A stretch of 7,353 nt of DNA. Origin: an uncultured Chloroflexota bacterium. GTDB taxonomy: Bacteria; Chloroflexota; Anaerolineae; Aggregatilineales; Phototrophicaceae. The first letter of the stretch is position 1. Every line of letters starts with the position of its first letter. The notes under the pieces are model-generated. The model saw nothing but the letters and a program-made list of their open reading frames with translations. It was not told the DNA's origin and ran no database searches. Shown here piece after piece: positions 1 through 5,701 of the stretch. The stretch is taken from the NCBI GenBank assembly GCA_903904765.1, contig CAIVEA010000596.1:1-7353 (forward strand), read 5' to 3'. The position numbers were made by a program, and so were the translations under genes.

Positions 1-270
1 GGTTGTCTGCGGAACAGCTTCGCCTAGATGTTTCACCATACTGACAATAGATTCAGGTGTCTGATGAATTTGCGCTAACCGAACAACAAATTTCTGCTTG
101 CTAAACGCTTCAATTAAGTCTGTGCAATAGGCTGGTGAATGTAAGATGGTGATCTGTCCGTTCAAGACAGAATGTAATAGTTGACGTGGAGGAGCAGAGG
201 GTTTGCTAAAGAAATAAGCCGACACCAGAACATTCAGATCAAGCACCACACGCATTATTTGAGATGTCAT
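1..270 (-). CDS. PIN-family toxin component, C-terminus beyond window
   Basis: Reading leftward from the ATG at 268-270, an open frame of 90 codons runs without a stop to the window edge, so the gene is partial. The N-terminus reads MTSQIMRVVLDLNVLVSAYF, the characteristic first strand of PIN-domain ribonucleases in the 'putative toxin-antitoxin component, PIN family' group. The first metal-binding Asp is residue 11, and D51 and E54 lie where the family has its next acidic residues. Most relatives read D-T-N at the first motif; here it is D-L-N. PIN toxins are Mg2+-dependent RNases that cleave RNA when the partner antitoxin is lost. The start codon overlaps the stop of the upstream antitoxin-like gene as ATGA, which indicates translational coupling. 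An internal ATG (codon 6, at 255) is a possible alternative start. The remaining catalytic acidic residues lie outside the window, so activity cannot be judged. Confidence 0.85.
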   Translation of the reverse strand, partial: MTSQIMRVVLDLNVLVSAYFFSKPSAPPRQLLHSVLNGQITILHSPAYCTDLIEAFSKQKFVVRLAQIHQTPESIVSMVKHLGEAVPQTT

Positions 271-503
271 GGGTTAAGAGATGGCTTGCTCAATTCTTCG
301 ATTACTTCTTCTTCGGTCATCGGCGGCTCAAGCGCATCTAACTGTTCCAGAACCAAGCGCGTCTGACGTATGGCTTCTTGCCGTTTTTGCTCACGCAACT
401 CATTCTCGATCATTTGCGCGATTTTCTCACTCGTGAGCAACCCGCGTTGCCGCGCTTCACGCTCAATATCCTGAGTCAAGTCTAAAATAACAGTTACCAT
501 CAC
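267..503 (-). CDS. Putative antitoxin paired with the PIN toxin
   Basis: This 78-residue protein is rich in charged helix-forming residues. Its N-terminus (about residues 2-37) has a short hydrophobic strand (VTVILDL) followed by a helix with RGLLTSEKIAQMIENEL, like the dimerisation or DNA-binding head of small antitoxins. The middle is a charged helix, and the C-terminus has a PPMTEEEVIEEL segment of the sort that antitoxins use to wrap the toxin. I do not recognise a named family. The functional call rests mainly on the ATGA overlap with a PIN toxin, the size and the gene order (antitoxin first). The start is either GTG at 503 or ATG at 500; an AAAAGG ribosome-binding site at 510-515 fits either one (6 or 9 bases away). 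The module is visibly richer in A and T than the genes to the right, which suggests separate acquisition. Confidence 0.72.
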   Translation of the reverse strand: MMVTVILDLTQDIEREARQRGLLTSEKIAQMIENELREQKRQEAIRQTRLVLEQLDALEPPMTEEEVIEELSKPSLNP

Positions 504-533
504 AGGATACCTTTTCTCACTTATCCTATCCCT

Positions 534-539
534 ATTATA
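534..539 (-). promoter_or_regulatory. Possible -10 box of the toxin-antitoxin module
   Basis: On the minus strand a perfect TATAAT lies about 30 bases upstream of the antitoxin start, inside an AT-rich 30-base gap. No convincing -35 hexamer is found at 16-18 bases; that position falls within the GC-rich end of the DUF1232 gene and reads GCTGCG at 17 bases. The match is perfect but alone, so it may be a weak or activator-dependent promoter, or a chance match. Confidence 0.4.
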
Positions 540-549
540 TAGCAGTTTT

Positions 550-930
550 TCACCCCCGCAGCAGGTGGACGACGAACAGCACCGCCACCGCCCACAGCGC
601 GATCACGATCAGCGCCCCGGCGCGGCCATCAAATTTACCCTCCGCGTCCATCTGCGCGGCGCGGGCGCGGCATTCCGCCATCACTTCCGGCGGGATGAGT
701 TTGATCGCCAGCGCGATTCCGAGGGGCAGCAAAATCAGATCATCCAGATAGCCGAGAACGGGGATGAAATCCGGGATCAGGTCAATCGGGCTGAAGGCGT
801 ATACCGCCACCGACAGCGCGACGGCCTTCGCCAGCCACGACACACGCGGGTCACGGTAGGCCAGAACCAGCGCAACCACTTCGCGCTTGAGCTGGTTGGC
901 GCGGTCTTGCAAACGTTGGAGTAGGGACAC
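550..930 (-). CDS. DUF1232/YkvA-type small membrane protein
   Basis: The 126-residue product carries the DUF1232 signature at residues 44-67: YAFSPIDLIPDFIPVLGY followed by LDDL, within a hydrophobic stretch at about 34-79. An additional strongly hydrophobic C-terminal helix at about 105-124 is probably membrane-spanning. The N-terminal 30 residues form a charged amphipathic helix. DUF1232 proteins are widespread small membrane-associated proteins with no settled biochemical function. Translation begins at a GTG (928-930); no strong Shine-Dalgarno is visible before it, so the start is less certain than the reading frame. The gene lies on the same strand as the FHA gene, about 150 bases downstream of it and separated by a repeat-like element. 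The two are not clearly one operon. Confidence 0.85.
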   Translation of the reverse strand: MSLLQRLQDRANQLKREVVALVLAYRDPRVSWLAKAVALSVAVYAFSPIDLIPDFIPVLGYLDDLILLPLGIALAIKLIPPEVMAECRARAAQMDAEGKFDGRAGALIVIALWAVAVLFVVHLLRG

Positions 931-960
931 GAGCGTTCGCTTTCGGGATATATTTGCTTG

Positions 961-1080
961 AAATTCACCCTCACCCTGTAGTCCCTCACCATCAGAGCGA
1001 AAGACTTGCAGAAAAACGCACCTCTTATCTCTTGCTCCCCTTCGCCATGAGGGAGAAGGGGCGGGGGATGAGGGTCAAAT
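961..1080. repeat. Putative MITE-like interspersed element with terminal inverted repeats
   Basis: This non-coding stretch between the FHA and DUF1232 genes has imperfect inverted ends: AAATTCACCCTCACC at 961-975 against GATGAGGGTCAAAT at 1067-1080, sharing the 7-base core ACCCTCA/TGAGGGT. Inside lies a hairpin, CCCCTTC (1037-1043) pairing with GAAGGGG (1055-1061) over an 11-base loop. The G/C-run style (CCCTCA, CTCCC, AAGGGG) resembles small dispersed repeats that are common in intergenic regions of some environmental bacteria. The right end stops one base short of the FHA stop codon. No T-run follows the hairpin on either strand, so an ordinary intrinsic terminator is less likely. Repetition cannot be shown from one copy; mobile origin is inferred from the structure. 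Confidence 0.45.
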
Positions 1081-1081
1081 A

Positions 1082-1495
1082 CTAATCGCGGGGCTGACCA
1101 TAGCGCAGGATGAGGATGACATTCCCCACCTGTACCGTCTGACCGATCAGCCATGAAATAGACATGCCGGGTGGGACGTTGCGGCCATCCAGCGTGGTGC
1201 CGTTGGCGGTGTACAGGTCGGTAATAGTCACACCGCGATCCGGGCGGCGCTGAATCCGCAGATGGACGCGGCTGACCCGCCCATCATCCACCGGAATCGT
1301 GCAGCGTTCGCTGCGCCCCACCACAATATCTTCTAATGAAACCTCGACTCGCCGGATGGGGGCAGATTGTGTTATGATCTCCACATAAAAGGTGGCGGCC
1401 AACGCCTGATTCCCCCGTTCGCCGGCCTGATCCTGTTCTGTCACAATCAAATATCCTTGCTGGTAGGCTTGTGCGGCTGCATCGTTCATCGCCAT
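1082..1495 (-). CDS. FHA (forkhead-associated) domain protein
   Basis: The 137-residue protein consists of a roughly 45-residue N-terminal part of unknown role and one FHA domain (about 48-133). The conserved FHA positions are visible: G60-R61 on the first loop, S75-R76 and H78 in SRVHLR, and N98-G99 in TANGTTLDGR. These are the residues that bind phosphothreonine peptides in the family, so the domain looks competent. FHA proteins usually act as readers of Ser/Thr kinase signalling; no kinase or phosphatase gene is in the window, so the partner is unknown. The start is the ATG at 1493-1495, supported by AAGG at 1506-1509, ten bases upstream; a second ATG at codon 3 is too far from it. The gene is divergent from the oxidase cluster. 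There is no signal peptide or membrane helix, so it is probably cytoplasmic. Confidence 0.9.
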   Translation of the reverse strand: MAMNDAAAQAYQQGYLIVTEQDQAGERGNQALAATFYVEIITQSAPIRRVEVSLEDIVVGRSERCTIPVDDGRVSRVHLRIQRRPDRGVTITDLYTANGTTLDGRNVPPGMSISWLIGQTVQVGNVILILRYGQPRD

Positions 1496-1625
1496 TATGG
1501 TTATACCTTAACAAGCTTTCCTGAACCAACCATGAAAATTCTTTTGCAGAATGCGGGCTTTTGTGTAAAATGGAACAATTCGCTTGAAGAAGTGTTAGTT
1601 TGGTGCGCCTTGTCTTCAGCGGATT

Positions 1626-1659
1626 CATCCGTGCGAACCGGATGATGGGCGGTTCGCGC
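1626..1659. promoter_or_regulatory. Two overlapping, mutually exclusive inverted repeats
   Basis: CATCCG (1626-1631) can pair with CGGATG (1639-1644) over a 7-base loop. Alternatively, GTGCGAACCG (1631-1640) can pair with CGGTTCGCGC (1650-1659), 9 of 10 bases plus a G-T pair, over a 9-base spacer. The two share bases 1631 and 1639-1640, so only one can form at a time. They lie in the divergent gap, about 125 bases before subunit II and about 130 before the FHA start. They could be an operator for a dimeric regulator, or a switching leader structure if transcription begins upstream of them. Confidence 0.4.
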
Positions 1660-1717
1660 TTCTCCAGAATTTATCGGGTAGTGTAGCCGAAAATAACTTT
1701 CAACCGCCTTGCTGTGG

Positions 1718-1746
1718 TTGACCAGTTAACGGAAGTTTTGTAATCT
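1718..1746 (+). promoter_or_regulatory. Possible promoter of the oxidase cluster
   Basis: TTGACC (1718-1723, 5 of 6 to the -35 consensus) and TAATCT (1741-1746, 3 of 6 to the -10 consensus) are separated by 17 bases. This would start the transcript at about 1753 and leave a leader of about 30 bases holding the AGGT ribosome-binding site of the subunit II gene. The -10 box is poor, so this is only a candidate. Confidence 0.28.
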
Positions 1747-1782
1747 CGTGTGGGTCAAGGGTACTCTCGGCAGGTAGACTTC

Positions 1783-3066
1783 ATGAATAACCTCAGTGCG
1801 CGGTATGTGGTTCTCATCGGGGTGGCGGGCGTGCTGCTGATAATCGGCGGCATCATCATTGGTCAGGGAACGCCACTGGTGTTCCCGGCTCAAGCCTCCG
1901 CCGAGTCGCTCCAAGTGGACAATCTTTTCCACATTTTGCTGGTGATCGGCGGCGCGATCTTCCTGCTGGTGCAGGGAATGCTCGTGTTCTCGATCTGGCG
2001 CTTCCGTGCCAAGCCGAACGATACCAGTGATGGTATCTACCTGCATGGCAGCACCACCCTCGAAATCATCTGGACAGCCATCCCTGCGGTGATTGTGTTC
2101 GTCCTGACCATCCTGAGTTGGCAGGTGTGGAACACGCTGCAAACGCCTAAAGAGAACGAACTGGCGATTGATGTCGCCGGACGGCGTTTCAACTGGGCGT
2201 TTACCTACCAGACCGATGTGGCCTCCCCCACTGGCGACGGCACGAATGTGGTGATTAAGACCACTGAAATGCACACCTATGTGGGTCGTCCGGTAGTGCT
2301 GCACATGCAGACACAGGATGTTATCCACTCGTTCTGGGTTCCGGCGTTCCGCATCAAACAGGACGTGATTCCGGGGCAGACCACCAATGTGCGCTTCACA
2401 CCTGTCGAGGTGGAAGGTGCGGAATATCCCGCCAGCTATCCGATCAAGTGCGCCGAATTGTGTGGCGCGAATCACGGCATGATGCTGGCCTACGTGGTCG
2501 TCCATAAGGACGAAGCCGACTACAAAGCATGGTATGACACTGAAGTGGACAAGTTGCTGCATCCGCCTGCCGATCCGGTACTGCGTGGACGCGACATCCT
2601 CTCCAGCAACGTGTACCCGTGCTACACCTGCCACGTCGAAAGTGAACTGGGATGGGTGGGCAACGTCGGCCCGTCGCTCAACGGCATCGGGGATCGCGCT
2701 GCGACCCGCGCCACCAACGCAGGCGTGGCCTCTGCCCGCGACTACATCTATCAGGCCATCCATGAGCCAAGTGCATACCTCGTGCCGGGCTTCGGCAACC
2801 TGATGCCGAACTTGCAAATCCCGGAATGCGAGGCGCTGGCGATTGTGTCCTACCTGTGTACGCAGACCGAAAGCGGCGAACCGGGTTGTACGGTGGACGA
2901 ATATGCGGCGAAGTGCGGCGCTCCGGTGGCCGAAGCGACTGCCGAGGCGACGGTGGAAGCACCTGCCGCTGAAGCGACCGTTGATGCGGCTGCTCCCGCT
3001 GCCGAAGCCACTCCGGCTGCCGAGGCCACCATCGAGGCGACTGCCGAAGCAACCGCCAGTTCATAA
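1783..3066 (+). CDS. coxB: Cytochrome c oxidase subunit II with fused cytochrome c (caa3 type)
   Basis: The 427-residue product takes electrons and passes them through CuA to subunit I. A hydrophobic N-terminus (about 8-30) followed by AQASA-ES looks like a signal peptide with a cleavage site near residue 40. Two membrane helices follow (about 48-72 and 93-113), then the outer CuA domain. The CuA ligands are all present: H182 in VIHSFW and the complete CAELCGANHGMM motif (C223, E225, C227, H231, M234). A class I cytochrome c domain follows, with heme-binding CYTCH at 280-284 and a probable axial Met at 341 (GNLMPN). The end is an Ala/Glu/Thr tail (380-427). Cysteines at 349, 359, 369 and 378 are extra to the heme site. 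The ATG at 1783 is chosen over an in-frame GTG at 1750 because AGGT lies about 7 bases before it. The fused heme c defines the caa3 architecture. Confidence 0.96.
   Translation: MNNLSARYVVLIGVAGVLLIIGGIIIGQGTPLVFPAQASAESLQVDNLFHILLVIGGAIFLLVQGMLVFSIWRFRAKPNDTSDGIYLHGSTTLEIIWTAIPAVIVFVLTILSWQVWNTLQTPKENELAIDVAGRRFNWAFTYQTDVASPTGDGTNVVIKTTEMHTYVGRPVVLHMQTQDVIHSFWVPAFRIKQDVIPGQTTNVRFTPVEVEGAEYPASYPIKCAELCGANHGMMLAYVVVHKDEADYKAWYDTEVDKLLHPPADPVLRGRDILSSNVYPCYTCHVESELGWVGNVGPSLNGIGDRAATRATNAGVASARDYIYQAIHEPSAYLVPGFGNLMPNLQIPECEALAIVSYLCTQTESGEPGCTVDEYAAKCGAPVAEATAEATVEAPAAEATVDAAAPAAEATPAAEATIEATAEATASS
2920..3063 (+). repeat. Low-complexity Ala-Glu-Ala-Thr coding repeat at the end of subunit II
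   Basis: The last 48 codons of the subunit II gene encode an irregular repetition of the unit A-E-A-T (for example VAEATAEATVEAPAAEATVD), built from GCC/GCG/GCT, GAA/GAG and ACT/ACG/ACC codons in a degenerate pattern. The variable codons suggest an old or selected repeat rather than recent slippage. The product would be a flexible acidic tether on the outer face of the membrane, downstream of the heme c domain. Confidence 0.75.
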
Positions 3067-3077
3067 GACGTTGATAC

Positions 3078-3115
3078 GGTCAGGTGCGATCATTTGCGCC
3101 TGACCTTCTCTGTTT
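3078..3115 (+). terminator. Intercistronic stem-loop after subunit II, terminator-like
   Basis: GGTCAGGTGC (3078-3087) pairs with GCGCCTGACC (3096-3105): ten base pairs with one G-U, over an 8-base loop. TTCTCTGTTT follows, a pyrimidine-rich but interrupted tail. It begins 11 bases after the subunit II stop. The weak U-tract suggests partial termination or a stabilising 3' structure that could set the ratio of subunit II to subunit I, not a full stop. Confidence 0.55.
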
Positions 3116-3197
3116 GAACTACAAATAACAACCGCAGGGGAAACCCTCTGGTTCTTCGTGAAGCAAGTGTATGGGTTTGTTGGAAAGGTCGAAAGTC

Positions 3198-4907
3198 ATG
3201 GCAAGTATTTCGGTTCCGTTGGGCGGCACACAGTCGGGCGCTCCCAGCCAGCCGGCACCCAAACTGCGGGTGACCGACTTCCTGAAGTGGAGCGTAGATC
3301 ACAAGATCATCGGCGTACAGTACATGGTGACGGCGCTGTTCTTCTTCATCGTCGGCGGTACGCTGGCGATGCTCATCCGCTGGGAACTGCTCACGCCGAA
3401 TCTTGATCTGGTGCAGACCGGCTCGCAGTACAACACCATCTTCAGTATGCACGGCATCGTCATGATCTTCCTGTGGATCATCCCGATGATGGCTGGTTTT
3501 GGTAACTATCTCGTCCCGCTGATGCTGGGCGCGAAGGATATGGCTTTCCCGTGGCTGAACGCGCTGGCCTTCTGGCTCATCCCTCCGGCGGGTATTCTGC
3601 TCATCGCTTCGATGCTGGTGGGCGCGCCTGAAGGTGGCTGGACGATGTACCCGCCGCTGAGTACGTTGTTCGCCGGTGACGGTCAGACGCTGGCCGCGCT
3701 GGGGATGCACATTCTCGGCCTATCGTCTATCTTGGGCGCAATCAACTTCATCGTGACCATCAAGAACATGCGCCCGGAAGGTATGGGCTGGTGGCAGATG
3801 CCGCTGTTCTGCTGGGCGATACTGGCGACCTCGATCATCGTGGTGATGGCCACCCCGTTCCTCGCGGGTGCGCTCACCCTGCTCATCCTTGACCGCATTG
3901 GCGGCAGCTCGTTCTTCGATGCCAGCAAGGGCGGTGACCCGGTGTTGTGGCAGAACATTTTCTGGTTCTACAGCCACCCCGCCGTATACATCATGGTTCT
4001 CCCCGGCATGGGTATCCTGTCGGACGTGCTGGCGGTACATGCCCGCAAGGCTGTGTTCGGCTACAAGATGATCGCTCTGTCGAGCATGGCGATTGCGGTG
4101 GTGGGCTTCACAGTATGGGCGCATCACATGTTCACCAGCCTGCAACCGGGGCTGCGTATCCCCTTCATGATTACCTCGATGATTATCGCCGTGCCAACGG
4201 GCATCAAGATTTTTAGCTGGCTAGGAACGTTGTGGGGCGGCAAAATCCGCTTCACGGGCGCGATGCTGTTCGGCCTCGGCTTCCTCTCGATGTTCGTGAT
4301 CGGTGGCATTACCGGCGTGATGCTGGCGGCCATCCCGTTCGATATTCATGTTCACGACACGTACTTCGTAGTCAGCCATTTTCACTTTGTGCTGTTCGGC
4401 GGTAGCGTGTTCGCCATCTATGCCGGCATTTATCACTGGTGGCCGAAAATCACTGGCCGCATGATGAATGAAGCGATGGCGAAGTGGCATTTCGCGCTGA
4501 CCTATATCAGCTTCTTCTTCACCTTCTTCCCGATGAACTTCGCCGGCATGCTGGGGATGCCCCGCCGCGTGGCGGTCTATCTGCCGGAATTCCAGCCACT
4601 GAATGCGGTCATCAGTTTCTCGGCCTTCGTTCTAGGCATCTCGACCTTCATCCTGCTCTACAACATGGTCTACAGCTTGAAGCGCGGCAAGGTCGCCGGT
4701 GCGAACCCGTGGCGTGCGCTGACACTGGAATGGGCGACCACTTCGCCGCCCCCGGCCACCAACTTCATCAGCGACCCGGTTCCGTTCCACGACCCGTATG
4801 GTTACGGCGCGGAAGGTTCAGTGGAATATCTGGATGAAATTGACCGCCGCTTCGGTGTGGGTGAAGAACCGGGGCCGCGCCCGCAGACTAGCAGCAGCGG
4901 TGACTAA
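3198..4907 (+). CDS. coxA: Cytochrome c oxidase subunit I, A2 (YSHP) type
   Basis: This catalytic subunit reduces O2 to water at the heme a3/CuB centre and pumps protons; the 569-residue length is normal for the family. Visible residues: low-spin heme ligand H85 (FSMHGI), CuB ligands H260 with the cross-linking Y264 (HPAVY) and H309-H310 (WAHHMF), heme a3 ligand H394 and heme a ligand H396 (VVSHFHFVLFG), and the K-channel lysine K337 (VPTGIKIF). D-channel entry D114 and N121 are kept (KDMAFPWLN). The usual helix-VI glutamate motif GHPEVY is replaced by YSHPAVY (258-264), the hallmark of A2-type oxidases. About twelve membrane helices are expected. The ATG at 3198 is preferred to the one at 3171 because GGAAAGG ends 9 bases before it. 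It follows subunit II with a stem-loop between and ends just before a strong terminator. Confidence 0.97.
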   Translation: MASISVPLGGTQSGAPSQPAPKLRVTDFLKWSVDHKIIGVQYMVTALFFFIVGGTLAMLIRWELLTPNLDLVQTGSQYNTIFSMHGIVMIFLWIIPMMAGFGNYLVPLMLGAKDMAFPWLNALAFWLIPPAGILLIASMLVGAPEGGWTMYPPLSTLFAGDGQTLAALGMHILGLSSILGAINFIVTIKNMRPEGMGWWQMPLFCWAILATSIIVVMATPFLAGALTLLILDRIGGSSFFDASKGGDPVLWQNIFWFYSHPAVYIMVLPGMGILSDVLAVHARKAVFGYKMIALSSMAIAVVGFTVWAHHMFTSLQPGLRIPFMITSMIIAVPTGIKIFSWLGTLWGGKIRFTGAMLFGLGFLSMFVIGGITGVMLAAIPFDIHVHDTYFVVSHFHFVLFGGSVFAIYAGIYHWWPKITGRMMNEAMAKWHFALTYISFFFTFFPMNFAGMLGMPRRVAVYLPEFQPLNAVISFSAFVLGISTFILLYNMVYSLKRGKVAGANPWRALTLEWATTSPPPATNFISDPVPFHDPYGYGAEGSVEYLDEIDRRFGVGEEPGPRPQTSSSGD

Positions 4908-4922
4908 TCGGTTTCGGTAGGC

Positions 4923-4952
4923 AGGGGCGCGGATGACTGCGCCCCTCCTTTT
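4923..4952 (+). terminator. Intrinsic terminator after subunit I
   Basis: AGGGGCGC (4923-4930) pairs perfectly with GCGCCCCT (4939-4946) over an 8-base loop, followed by CCTTTT and, after GCGAC, another T-run. It begins 15 bases after the subunit I stop. The GC-rich stem and T-run are those of a rho-independent terminator; read-through would be needed for the downstream subunit III genes unless they have their own promoter. Confidence 0.75.
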
Positions 4953-4968
4953 GCGACTTTTTGCGACT
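4949..4968 (+). repeat. Tandem duplication of a 10-base unit
   Basis: TTTTGCGACT occurs twice without a gap (4949-4958 and 4959-4968). The first copy supplies the T-run of the terminator and the second adds another T4 run. It may have arisen by slippage. A spaced-site regulatory role is possible but unsupported. Confidence 0.8.
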
Positions 4969-5002
4969 GTCCGCAGAGAATCCGGGTTGAGTTGTAACGG
5001 AA

Positions 5003-5587
5003 ATGGCGACGAAGCAGAACGTATTGGAACAGGGATTAACGCGGGCGGAAGTTCAGGCGCTGCGGAATAAACGCACCGGACTACTGATCTTCCAGATTTC
5101 GTGGATCATGGCCTTCATCTGCCTGATCTTTGTTAACATGCAATTGCGCTCGCAGTCCGAAGCATGGCCGCCGGAGGGGGTGGAGAAACTCACGCCCGTC
5201 CTGCCTACCCTGATGACGGTGGCCTTGATCGTCAGTAGTTTTTTCGCCCGCCGCGCTGTGAAGGCCATCAAAGCCGATGATGTGGCGGCGTTCCTGAAGA
5301 ACTGGCGCTATGTGATCGGGTTGGGTGTCGCGTTTGTGCTGGTGATGGGTGCGGAATGGCTATTCGTTCCGGTCAGCGGCCAGTACAGCAACGTGTTCCG
5401 TCTGCTGGTGGGGTTTCATGGTGTTCATGCCCTCGCCATCGGCGGGTATCTGTGGTGGGTGTATCGCGGCGGGTTGGCCGGGACGTATAACCGGATCAAC
5501 TTCTGGCCGGTGGAAGGCGGCGCGGGGTTGTGGCATTTCGTCACCATCGCGTGGGTACTGTTCTACATTGTGCTGTACGTGGTATGA
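5003..5587 (+). CDS. Cytochrome c oxidase subunit III-like protein, short five-helix form
   Basis: The 194-residue protein has five predicted helices (about 26-47, 66-84, 103-123, 131-153, 174-193). Its second half matches the subunit III pattern: an acidic residue in the third helix (E118, GAEW), GFHGVHAL at 137-144, and a last helix opening with E171 and LWHFVTIAW (H178), comparable to the family's E...WHFVD. The Asp after HFV is Thr here. The first helix lacks the usual SE pair seen in canonical subunit III. Subunit III binds lipid, stabilises subunit I and aids proton uptake. A second, more typical subunit III gene follows one gene later, so this copy may be a divergent paralogue or a distinct small subunit. 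The ATG at 5003 has only a weak ribosome-binding site (CGGAA very close, GAG further away), so translation may be low. Confidence 0.82.
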   Translation: MATKQNVLEQGLTRAEVQALRNKRTGLLIFQISWIMAFICLIFVNMQLRSQSEAWPPEGVEKLTPVLPTLMTVALIVSSFFARRAVKAIKADDVAAFLKNWRYVIGLGVAFVLVMGAEWLFVPVSGQYSNVFRLLVGFHGVHALAIGGYLWWVYRGGLAGTYNRINFWPVEGGAGLWHFVTIAWVLFYIVLYVV

Positions 5588-5592
5588 ACTGG

Positions 5593-5618
5593 GAACGTCG
5601 CTTGATGAAGCGGCGTTC
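5593..5618 (+). other. Strong stem-loop after the subunit III-like gene
   Basis: GAACGTCGCTT (5593-5603) pairs with AAGCGGCGTTC (5608-5618) as 11 pairs with one G-U, around the tetraloop GATG. It begins 5 bases after the stop codon. No T-run follows (GTGAGTCAAAATAG), so it is more likely an mRNA-stabilising or processing structure, or a rho-dependent boundary, than an intrinsic terminator. Confidence 0.55.
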
Positions 5619-5701
5619 GTGAGTCAAAATAGGGGTAGTCTCAACCTTCTGGTCGTATCTGAGGGGTGCAGACGGAAGGCTGTTTTTCGGAGGAATTTGT
5701 T

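Noticed and set aside
777..1154. 125-codon minus-strand frame spanning the repeat-like element
   Set aside because: It runs out of frame through both the FHA and DUF1232 genes and through the non-coding element; no domain and no ribosome-binding site.
1544..1571. Possible promoter TTGCAG / TAAAAT upstream of the oxidase cluster
   Set aside because: The -35 match is only 3 of 6 and the start would be about 200 bases from the gene; not better than chance in an AT-rich gap.
1750..1782. Upstream GTG start adding 11 residues to subunit II
   Set aside because: The ribosome-binding site is too distant (about 14 bases), and the added residues precede a complete signal-like N-terminus. The ATG at 1783 is better placed.
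1726..2817. 363-codon open frame on the minus strand opposite subunit II
   Set aside because: It lies wholly antisense to an unmistakable CuA/heme c protein, its product is rich in His/Arg/Asp as expected from antisense reading of GC-biased codons, and it has no recognisable domain.
3171..3197. Upstream ATG start adding 9 residues to subunit I
   Set aside because: There is only a weak ribosome-binding site before it, whereas GGAAAGG sits at a good distance from the ATG at 3198. It cannot be excluded fully.
5602..5630. Possible promoter TTGATG / CAAAAT before the unrecognised membrane protein
   Set aside because: Spacing is 17 bases, but each box matches only 4 of 6, and the -35 lies inside the stable stem-loop; too weak to annotate.
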